19,454 bases of DNA. It comes from Zeimonas sp041678445 (GTDB lineage: Bacteria > Pseudomonadota > Gammaproteobacteria > Burkholderiales > Burkholderiaceae_E). Position numbers and translations under genes: made by a program. The number at the start of each line of letters is the position of its first letter. Position 1 is the first letter of the stretch. Below the pieces are notes generated by a model. It was given only the letters and a program-made list of their open reading frames with translations. It was not told the DNA's origin and ran no database searches. Below, piece after piece: positions 13,408 to 19,454 of this stretch. The stretch spans positions 1-19,454 of the forward strand of contig JBAYOD010000031.1 in NCBI GenBank assembly GCA_041678445.1, given 5' to 3'.

Positions 13408-14364
13408 ATGGAAGTCTACCGACGCCTGCCCCCGCCCGAGCGGCGGCGCCCCTGTGCGCTGACGATCGGGAACTTCGATGGTGTTCACCTCGGCCACCAG
13501 CAGATGCTGGCACGCCTTGGCGAACGGGCCCGTGCGCGCGGGCTGCCGGTTTGCGTGCTGACTTTCGAGCCCCACCCGCGTGAATGGTTCGCCGCGCACC
13601 CGCGCCCGGGCACCGTGCCACCCGCACCGCCCGCCCGGATCAGCACCGCCCGCGACAAGCTCGAAGCGCTGGCTGCCTGCGGTGTCGACCAGGTCTGCAT
13701 TGCGCATTTCAACGCGCGCTTCGCCGCGCAGCCGGCCGAAGCCTTCATCGCCGACATCGTCGTCGAGGGTCTGCGTACGGCCTGCCTGATGATCGGTGAC
13801 GACTTCCGTTTCGGCGCCGGGCGCCGCGGTGATTTCGCGATGCTGGAACAGGCCTCGCAGCGTTTCGGCTTCGAACTGATGCAGCAACCCACGATCGAGT
13901 ACGAGGGTGAGCGGATCTCCAGTTCGGCAGTCCGCAGCGCGCTGGCCAACGGCGAGTTCGAGCGCGCGCGAACCCTGCTCGGCCGCCCGTACATGCTCAG
14001 CGGGCGCATCGTGCACGGGCGCAAGCTCGGGCGCGATCTCGGCTTTCCGACCCTGAACCTGCCGGTGCGCTTCATGCGACCCGCGCTCCATGGCGTCTTC
14101 GTCGTCCAGGTGCACGGCCTGTCCGGGCAGCCCCTGCCCGGCGTGGCCAGCCTCGGCACCCGGCCGGCCGTCGAGCGCAACGGTGCGCTGGTGCTCGAAG
14201 TTCACCTGCTCGACTTCTCGCAACAGGTCTATGGCCGACGCGTCGGGGTCGAGTTCCTGCACAAGCTGCGCGACGAGGCCGATTTTCCGTCGCTGGCCCT
14301 GCTCAGGGCGCAGATCGATCGCGACGTGCGCCAGGCGCGCGACTGGTTCGCCGCCCGGATCTGA
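13408..14364 (+). CDS. ribF: Bifunctional riboflavin kinase/FAD synthetase
   Basis: RibF phosphorylates riboflavin to FMN and adenylylates FMN to FAD. The 318-residue product has the N-terminal nucleotidyltransferase domain with GNFDGVHLGHQ (21-31, the HxGH-type motif), the FAD-synthetase loop IGDDFRFGAGRRGD (129-142) and ISSSAVR (170-176, the ISSTxIR-like motif). The C-terminal flavokinase domain has GRKLGRDLGFPTLNL (204-218, PTxN) and the catalytic Glu region LEVHLLDF (263-270). ATG 13408 gives the common N-terminus (MEVYRRLPPPERRRPCALTI). Upstream in-frame TTG and GTG codons are less likely, since the TTG at 13366 lies inside the promoter dyad. It is followed by ileS after 38 nt and is divergent from purN. 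Confidence 0.97.
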   Translation: MEVYRRLPPPERRRPCALTIGNFDGVHLGHQQMLARLGERARARGLPVCVLTFEPHPREWFAAHPRPGTVPPAPPARISTARDKLEALAACGVDQVCIAHFNARFAAQPAEAFIADIVVEGLRTACLMIGDDFRFGAGRRGDFAMLEQASQRFGFELMQQPTIEYEGERISSSAVRSALANGEFERARTLLGRPYMLSGRIVHGRKLGRDLGFPTLNLPVRFMRPALHGVFVVQVHGLSGQPLPGVASLGTRPAVERNGALVLEVHLLDFSQQVYGRRVGVEFLHKLRDEADFPSLALLRAQIDRDVRQARDWFAARI

Positions 14365-14402
14365 CCCCCCGGACCTGACACCTTATCCGAGAGACTCACG
14401 AA

Positions 14403-17291
14403 ATGTCCGAAGGCCAACGAGGCAAACCCGCCAAGTCCGCCGCCAAGCAGACCGATTCGGTCTGGCGCGACACGCTGAACATGCCCGACACGCCGTTCCC
14501 GATGCGCGGCAACCTCGCCAGGCGCGAGCCGCAATGGACGCGGCAGTGGCAGGAGAAACGGATCTACCAGGCGATCCGCGAAGCCTCGCTGGGCCGGCCG
14601 GTCTGGGTGCTGCACGACGGCCCGCCGTACGCCAATGGCGACATCCACCTCGGGCACGCGGTCAACAAGGTCCTCAAGGACATCATCGTCAAGAGCCGCA
14701 ACATGGCGGGCTTCGATGCCCGCTACGTACCGGGCTGGGACTGCCACGGCATGCCGATCGAGATCCAGATCGAGAAGCAGTTCGGCAAGGATCTGCCGGC
14801 CGCCGAGGTGCAGGCCCGGTCGCGCGCCTATGCCACCAAGCAGATCGAACGGCAGAAACAGGCCTTCATCCGGCTCGGCGTGCTCGGCGACTGGGAGGAC
14901 CCTTACCTGACGATGGCCCCCGGCAACGAGGCCGACGAACTGCGCGCCCTCGGCCGCATCATGCGCAAGGGCTACGTGTTCCGCGGCCTCAAACCGGTCA
15001 ACTGGTGTTTCGACTGCGGTTCGGCACTGGCCGAGGCCGAGGTCGAGTATGCCGACCGCACCGATCCGTCGGTCGATGTCGGCTTTCCGTTCGATGCCGC
15101 CGCGCTGCCCGGGCTGGCCCGGGCCTTCGGCCTCGCCGAGCTGCCGCTGACGCGCGGCTATGCGGTGATCTGGACCACGACCCCCTGGACGATCCCGGCC
15201 AACCAGGCCCTGAACCTGCACCCCGAGATCGACTACGCGCTGGTGCGGGTCGCCGACTGGCAGGGTTCACCGACGCTGCTGATCCTTGCCGCCGACCTGG
15301 TCGCCAGCTGCCTGAAGCGCTGGCAGCTCGATGCCGAGGGCAGCTGGGAAGTGGTCGCGACCTGCAAGGGCCAGGCACTGGATGGGATCGCCTTCCGCCA
15401 TCCGTTCGCCGACCGGCTCTCGCCGGTCTACCTCGGCGACTACGTCACCCTCGACTCGGGCACCGGCCTGGTCCACTCGTCGCCGGCCTACGGCGTCGAG
15501 GACTTCGCCTCGTGCAAGCAGCACGGCATGAAGGACCAGGAAATCCTGCAGCCAGTGCTCGGCGACGGCACTTACGCCAGCTGGCTGACCGAGTTCGCCG
15601 GCCTGTCGATCTGGGCGGCCAATCCGAAGATCGTCGAGCATCTGCGCGCACACGGCTGCCTGTTCTCGGTCGAACAGTACACGCACAGCTACATGCACTG
15701 CTGGCGGCACAAGACGCCGGTCATCTACCGGGCCTCCAGCCAGTGGTTCGCCGGCATGGATCTGACGCCCGCCGACGGCGGGCCGACCCTGCGCGAGACG
15801 GCACTGGCCGGCGTGGAGGCCACCCGCTTCTACCCGGCCTGGGGCCAGGCGCGGCTGCACGGCATGATCGCCAACCGGCCCGACTGGACCCTGTCGCGCC
15901 AGCGTCAGTGGGGCGTGCCGATGGCCTTCTTCGTGCACAGGGAAACCGGCGAGCTGCATCCGCGTACGCCGGAACTGATCGAGGCCGTCGCCCAGCGCAT
16001 CGAGAAGGAGGGCATCGAGGCCTGGCAACGGCTGGACCCGAGCGAACTGCTCGGCGACGAGGCCGCCCAGTACGAGAAGAACCGCGACACCCTCGACGTC
16101 TGGTTCGATTCGGGCACCACCCACGAGACCGTGCTACGCGGCTCGCACAAGGCGCAATCGACCTTCCCGGCCGACATGTACCTGGAGGGCAGTGACCAGC
16201 ACCGCGGCTGGTTCCACTCGTCGCTGCTGACCTCGTCGATGCTCAATGGCTGTGCACCGTACCGGTCGCTGCTCACCCACGGCTTCACCGTCGACGAGCA
16301 CGGCCGCAAGATGAGCAAGTCGGCCGGCAACGGCATCGAACCGCAGGAAATCTGGGACGAATACGGCGCCGAAATCCTCCGGCTGTGGATCGCCAGCACC
16401 GACTACTCGGGCGAGATGGCGCTGTCCAAGGAGATCCTGGCGCGCGTGGTCGAGGCCTACCGGCGCATCCGCAACACCCTGCGCTTCCTGCTGGCCAACG
16501 TCGCGGATTTCGATCCGGCCGTGCACACCGTGCCCGTCGACCGGATGTTCGAGATCGACCGCTATGCGCTCGCCATGACCGAGGCCTGGCAGAAAGGCAT
16601 CGAGGCCGACTACGAGGTCTACGAGTTCCACCCGGCGGTCGCCCGGATCCAGACCTTCTGTTCGGAAGATCTCGGCGCCTTCTACCTCGACATCCTGAAA
16701 GACCGCCTCTATACGACGGCGCCCGATTCACGGGCGCGCCGCTCGGCGCAGACTGCGCTGCACGCCATCACCGACGCCCTGCTGCGTATCATCGCGCCGA
16801 TCCTGTCGTTCACCGCCGAAGAGGCTTGGCCGATCTTCGCCGGCGAACAGCACGCCAGCCCGCACGGCACGATCTTCACCCGGACCTGGCACCGCTTCGA
16901 GCCCCTGGCCGATGCCGACACCCTGCGCGCCAAATGGGAGACGATCCGGGCGGTGCGCGCCGACGTGCAGCGCCGGCTCGAAGACGTCCGCACGGCAGGC
17001 GCCATCGGTTCGTCACTGCAGGCCGAAGTCACGCTGCGGCTGGGCGGCGAACGCGTCGATGCACTCGCTTCACTTGGCGACGACCTGCGTTTCGTGCTGA
17101 TCGTTTCGGCGGCCAGCGTCGAACGCAGTGACGGCGAAGACGAGATCGTCGTCCAGCCCAGCCCGCACACCAAATGCGAGCGCTGCTGGCACTGGCGCAG
17201 CGATGTCGGGGCGCAAGCCGGGCATCCGACCCTCTGCGGACGCTGCGTCGACAACCTGCACGGCGCCGGCGAAGCGCGGGAATTCGCCTGA
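14403..17291 (+). CDS. ileS: Isoleucyl-tRNA synthetase
   Basis: This class I aminoacyl-tRNA synthetase charges tRNA-Ile and has an editing domain (CP1). At 962 residues it matches bacterial type-1 IleS. It shows HDGPPYANGDIHLGH (71-85, the HIGH motif as HLGH), the editing-domain stretch WTTTPWTIPANQAL, the DVWFDSGTTHE motif, and KMSKS at 636-640. The C-terminal zinc-binding cysteines are C925, C928, C945 and C948 (CERC and CGRC). The start ATG 14403 has GAGAG (14389-14393) upstream, and an N-terminal Lys/Ala-rich leader precedes MPDTPFPMRG. No T-box or other long leader fits in the 38-nt gap after ribF. The stop TGA overlaps the lspA start (TGATG), so expression is coupled to lspA. Confidence 0.98.
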   Translation: MSEGQRGKPAKSAAKQTDSVWRDTLNMPDTPFPMRGNLARREPQWTRQWQEKRIYQAIREASLGRPVWVLHDGPPYANGDIHLGHAVNKVLKDIIVKSRNMAGFDARYVPGWDCHGMPIEIQIEKQFGKDLPAAEVQARSRAYATKQIERQKQAFIRLGVLGDWEDPYLTMAPGNEADELRALGRIMRKGYVFRGLKPVNWCFDCGSALAEAEVEYADRTDPSVDVGFPFDAAALPGLARAFGLAELPLTRGYAVIWTTTPWTIPANQALNLHPEIDYALVRVADWQGSPTLLILAADLVASCLKRWQLDAEGSWEVVATCKGQALDGIAFRHPFADRLSPVYLGDYVTLDSGTGLVHSSPAYGVEDFASCKQHGMKDQEILQPVLGDGTYASWLTEFAGLSIWAANPKIVEHLRAHGCLFSVEQYTHSYMHCWRHKTPVIYRASSQWFAGMDLTPADGGPTLRETALAGVEATRFYPAWGQARLHGMIANRPDWTLSRQRQWGVPMAFFVHRETGELHPRTPELIEAVAQRIEKEGIEAWQRLDPSELLGDEAAQYEKNRDTLDVWFDSGTTHETVLRGSHKAQSTFPADMYLEGSDQHRGWFHSSLLTSSMLNGCAPYRSLLTHGFTVDEHGRKMSKSAGNGIEPQEIWDEYGAEILRLWIASTDYSGEMALSKEILARVVEAYRRIRNTLRFLLANVADFDPAVHTVPVDRMFEIDRYALAMTEAWQKGIEADYEVYEFHPAVARIQTFCSEDLGAFYLDILKDRLYTTAPDSRARRSAQTALHAITDALLRIIAPILSFTAEEAWPIFAGEQHASPHGTIFTRTWHRFEPLADADTLRAKWETIRAVRADVQRRLEDVRTAGAIGSSLQAEVTLRLGGERVDALASLGDDLRFVLIVSAASVERSDGEDEIVVQPSPHTKCERCWHWRSDVGAQAGHPTLCGRCVDNLHGAGEAREFA

Positions 17292-17794
17292 TGGCAAGGT
17301 CTGGCAAGGATCCGGGCCGGCTTGCCTTGGTCCGCTACCTCGGTCTGGCCGGCCTGCTGATCATCGCCGACCAGTTCACCAAGTGGCTCGCCCTCACGTC
17401 GCTGGCCTTCGGCGAGCGCGTGCCGGTGATCCCCGGTTTCTTCGACCTGACCCTGGTCTTCAACCGCGGCGCGGCCTTCAGCTTCCTGGCCGGCGCCGAC
17501 GGCTGGCAGCGCTGGCTGTTCACCGGCATCGGCGTCGCGGCCGCGCTGTTCATCGTCTGGCTGCTCACCCGCCACAGCGGGCAGCGCCTGTTCTCCCTGG
17601 CGCTGGCGCTGATCCTGTCCGGCGCGATCGGCAATGTCATCGACCGCCTCCGGCTGGGTCAGGTGACCGACTTCGTCCTGCTGTACTGGCGCGACTGGCA
17701 CTGGCCGGCCTTCAACCTGGCCGACGCGGCGATCACCTGCGGCGCGGTGCTGCTGATCGTCGACGAACTGCTGCGGGTGCGGCGCAGCCGCTGA
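17291..17794 (+). CDS. lspA: Lipoprotein signal peptidase (signal peptidase II)
   Basis: LspA is the inner-membrane aspartyl protease that cuts signal peptides from prolipoproteins after diacylglyceryl modification. The 167-residue product has four hydrophobic segments and the conserved blocks IADQFTKW (25-32), FNRGAAFSF (57-65), GAIGNVIDRLRLGQVTDF (111-128) and FNLADAAIT (141-149). By family knowledge the catalytic pair is D118 and D145, with N115, N142 and A144 also conserved. ATG 17291 overlaps the ileS stop by one base and no separate ribosome site is visible, so translation is likely coupled. In many gammaproteobacteria fkpB and ispH come next; here they lie about 13 kb away in the opposite orientation. 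Confidence 0.98.
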   Translation: MARSGKDPGRLALVRYLGLAGLLIIADQFTKWLALTSLAFGERVPVIPGFFDLTLVFNRGAAFSFLAGADGWQRWLFTGIGVAAALFIVWLLTRHSGQRLFSLALALILSGAIGNVIDRLRLGQVTDFVLLYWRDWHWPAFNLADAAITCGAVLLIVDELLRVRRSR

Positions 17795-17805
17795 CGCCTG
17801 CAGCC

Positions 17806-17822
17806 CTGACGCCTGCCGTCAG
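17806..17822. terminator. Small hairpin between convergent lspA and the EamA gene
   Basis: CTGACG (17806-17811), loop CCTGC and CGTCAG (17817-17822) form a perfect 6-bp stem whose right arm covers the stop codon of the minus-strand gene. CTGACGCCTGC also occurs just before, at 17791-17801, as a direct repeat covering the lspA stop. A two-way terminator is possible; evidence is only positional. Confidence 0.35.
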
Positions 17823-18700
17823 CGTGCCGGCGCCGGCTTGAGCATCGCCAGGGCCAGTGCGGCGGCACTGCAGATCATTGCCAGCCACTGGATGGGGCCA
17901 AGCGGCTCGTCGAGAATCAGCGCACCCGAGATCATCGCCACCACCGGTACCATGATCGCCGACAGCCCGGCCACATTGGCGGGCAGCAGGCCGACGATCG
18001 CAAACCAGCAGACGTTGCCGATGCACACCGGCACCAGGGTGATGTAGCCGATCACCAGGATCGTCTGCCAGCTCGGCATGAACCAGTCGCCATCGCCGAA
18101 TGCGAAGGCGCCGGCGGCGATGGGCACCGAAACGACGATGAATTGCCAGCCCGTCAGCACCGTGGCCGATATCGGCACCGGGCGGCGCTTCAGGATCAGC
18201 GTGCCAAGCGCCCAGCCCAGACCCGACAGCAGGCCGAGCAGCATGCCCAGCGGTGCATCGGCATAGGCCTTCAGGCTGGGCACCATCAACAGGCCGACCG
18301 CGACGGCACCAAGCACGATTGCCAGCACCAGCCGAAAGCCCAGCCGCTCTCCGAGCACGGCCCACGAGATCAGCGCCACCCACAGCGGCATCGTGAAGCC
18401 GAGCACGGCCGCCTGACCGGACGGAATCATCGTGGCTGCAGAAGTGCTGGCGATGTTCCAGACCAGCAGGTAGATCAGGGCGGCAGCGACGACGGTCGAC
18501 CAGTGCTCGCGCGGGACCGCCAGCGACTGGCCACGCGCCCAGGCAACCAGCAGCAGCACTACGCCGGCAACCGAGGTAGCCACGGCCCGAAAGGTCCAGA
18601 CCGAGACCTCGCGTACCGCGATCGGAAACAGGGGCCAGTTCGTCCCCCAGAGCAGTGTCAGGATGACGAGCAGGATCAGGGCGCGGGTTCGGATCGACAT
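17819..18700 (-). CDS. EamA/DMT-superfamily transporter
   Basis: This 293-residue inner-membrane protein has the two-repeat, ten-segment layout of the drug/metabolite transporter superfamily. The first EamA repeat begins MSIRTRALILLVILTLLWGT with NWPLFPIAVREVSVWTFRA, and the second near residue 150 (GMLLGLLSGLGWALGTLILK). The C-terminal repeat ends with the typical VAGLSAIMVPVVAMISGAL and LDEPLGPIQWLAMICSAAAL. Members usually export amino acids or other metabolites; the substrate cannot be told here. ATG 18700 is chosen because the EamA fold begins right there; an in-frame extension to 19087 is a low-complexity artefact. The gene stands alone, convergent with lspA, with the palindromic repeat region upstream. 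Confidence 0.9.
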   Translation of the reverse strand: MSIRTRALILLVILTLLWGTNWPLFPIAVREVSVWTFRAVATSVAGVVLLLVAWARGQSLAVPREHWSTVVAAALIYLLVWNIASTSAATMIPSGQAAVLGFTMPLWVALISWAVLGERLGFRLVLAIVLGAVAVGLLMVPSLKAYADAPLGMLLGLLSGLGWALGTLILKRRPVPISATVLTGWQFIVVSVPIAAGAFAFGDGDWFMPSWQTILVIGYITLVPVCIGNVCWFAIVGLLPANVAGLSAIMVPVVAMISGALILDEPLGPIQWLAMICSAAALALAMLKPAPAR

Positions 18701-18873
18701 CGGCTTTCGTGGCAGAACCCTGCACGGTCGGCGTGCAGGCCCCCCATTGTCGCGATTTGCGGCGACCGGCGGCCGATGCTGCAGCCTTTCCCGGAATCCG
18801 GGCCGATATGCCAGCCCCTTGACGATATGCTGGCCCCTGATACCCCTTCTCGTTCGAACGGCAAGGGGCACGG
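18701..18873. other. Non-coding leader region upstream of the EamA gene
   Basis: No convincing gene is visible. Structures present are CCTGCAC (18719-18725) and GTGCAGG (18733-18739), a 7-bp dyad 19 bp from the EamA start; CCCGG-AAT-CCGGG (18790-18802); and a 19-bp-period direct repeat beginning CGATATGC at 18804 and 18823. CGTTCGAACG (18851-18860) is a perfect 10-bp palindrome at the edge of the repeat element. I see no clear promoter. Confidence 0.5.
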
Positions 18874-19123
18874 GCCAGGGCGCGGGGCGAAGCTTTCGGC
18901 GCACGCCGGGTGCTTGCCCCGCTTCGCGGGGTGCCCTGCGATGCTCGCGCTCGTGGCCTGCCGCCGAAACTCGCTTCGCTCCCGCCGCTGCGCGGCGCTC
19001 GCTGCGCTCAGACAGTCGGCGGCAAGTCAGATTGTTGGTGCGCGCTGCGCGCGCAGGCCACGAGCGCTGCGCTTCTCGGCTGCGCACAAGGCGTGCGCCG
19101 AAAGCTTCGCCCCGCGTCCTGGC
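18874..19123. repeat. Compound palindromic repeat element, copy 1
   Basis: The outer arms 18874-18907 and 19090-19123 are inverted complements over 34 nt with one mismatch; the inner 27 nt (18881-18907/19090-19116) are perfect. Nested inside are GCGCTCGTGGCCTGC (18947-18961) with its complement at 19053-19067, and TGCCGCCGA (18959-18967) with TCGGCGGCA (19016-19024). Short local hairpins with 3-nt loops are CCCCGC-TTC-GCGGGG (18917-18931), CGCCGC-TGC-GCGGCG (18983-18997) and TGCGCGC/GCGCGCA (19039-19055). CTCGCTTCGCTC (18970-18981) is a mirror repeat. There is no transposase gene or visible target duplication. Open frames on both strands here are low-complexity and most likely spurious. A non-autonomous, REP/BIME- or MITE-like interspersed repeat is the best description (inference). 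Confidence 0.85.
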
Positions 19124-19175
19124 AGACGGTGGCCTGCGATCGAACGCAAAACCGTCTCAGTCCAGCTCGGCTGCG

Positions 19176-19209
19176 AACCTGACTCGGCAGCAAACCTGAT
19201 TCGGCAGCA
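19176..19209. repeat. Two-unit 17-bp tandem repeat
   Basis: AACCTGACTCGGCAGCA (19176-19192) is followed directly by AACCTGATTCGGCAGCA (19193-19209), differing at one base. It lies in the otherwise featureless stretch 19124-19332 between the two palindromic copies. No function is evident. Confidence 0.85.
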
Positions 19210-19332
19210 CGATCGGGCTGCGCGCATCCGGCGGGCCTGACGACCGCCTGCGAGCCGGTAAGGTGCTCGCCATCGGCAACCGGATTCCCGCGGTGTCCCG
19301 ATCGGTTCCCGTCGAATGGCACAGCGTTGCCG

Positions 19333-19454
19333 GCCAAGGGGCGGGGGGCTTTGCCTGGCCGGCGCCTTGTGCGCAGCCGAGGCGCACAGGGTTCCTGGCT
19401 GTCGCGCGCAGCGCGACTCCATCCTCATTCTCGCGGCGTCCTGTCTGAGCGCAG
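19333..19454. repeat. Compound palindromic repeat element, copy 2 (inverted, partial)
   Basis: Read on the plus strand, this stretch aligns without gaps to the reverse complement of 19002-19123 (position y matches 38456 minus y). By hand count 83 of 122 positions are identical. The best blocks are CGCCTTGTGCGCAGCCGAG (19363-19381, complement of 19075-19093), GCGCAGCGCG (19406-19415) and CTGTCTGAGCGCAG (19441-19454, complement of 19002-19015). It continues past the window edge. A hairpin at 19401-19417 occupies the same place as the 19039-19055 hairpin of copy 1, with different but still paired outer bases. Confidence 0.8.

Noticed and set aside
14365..14402. T-box leader for ileS
   Set aside because: Only 38 nt separate ribF and ileS, far too short for a T-box.
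18143..19240. Long open frames over the right-hand non-coding region, including an N-terminal extension of the EamA gene to 19087
   Set aside because: The frames stay open because the region is GC-rich and palindromic, several overlap on both strands, and none shows domain-like sequence. The EamA fold begins at 18700.
18874..19454. CRISPR array or tRNA cluster
   Set aside because: Repeats are inverted and irregular with no constant direct repeat-spacer unit, and no tRNA cloverleaf motif was found.

Overview
The window looks like a chromosomal segment of a GC-rich betaproteobacterium, most likely order Burkholderiales. The inference rests on the bL28 and bL33 sequences and on two gene neighbourhoods known to me from that order: fkpB-ispH/radC/rpmB-rpmG, and rsmB-purN/ribF-ileS-lspA. 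Nothing suggests a plasmid or prophage, and I see no rRNA, tRNA or CRISPR array.

Layout. From 1 to 4101, on the minus strand, runs fkpB-ispH-ABC ATPase-ABC permease. It is a tightly spaced run that joins an isoprenoid enzyme and a chaperone/isomerase to a nucleoside-type (NupO/NupP-like) importer; the permease runs off the left edge. radC (4166-4840, plus) is divergent from it. A long cysteine synthase gene (4913-5998, minus) sits between radC and the ribosomal protein pair rpmB-rpmG (6212-6634, plus), which has a clear sigma70 promoter. From 6878 to 10718 is a complete TRAP transporter of the TakP/FcbT type: a Tat-exported binding protein, a small permease, and a large permease carrying a roughly 180-residue insertion. 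A pentanucleotide tandem repeat and an operator-like dyad precede a small Dabb-family gene (10890-11192). rsmB-purN (minus) are divergent from ribF-ileS-lspA (plus). A DMT/EamA exporter gene (17819-18700, minus) converges on lspA.

The last 754 bases have no credible gene. They hold the most unusual structure in the window: a ~250-base compound palindrome (18874-19123) and, in inverted orientation, a second diverged copy (19333-19454) that continues past the right edge. The two copies align without gaps at 83 of 122 positions by hand count. One hairpin is preserved by two compensatory base-pair changes, which suggests selection on the fold.

Working together: most genes are housekeeping functions (lipoprotein maturation, isoleucyl-tRNA, FMN/FAD, purines, rRNA methylation, isoprenoids, ribosome). 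The transporters supply nucleosides (inferred) and organic acids or 2-oxoacids (inferred). I found no defence, secretion or biosynthetic system that I would call new; the novelty candidates are the palindromic repeat family and several compact regulatory structures.
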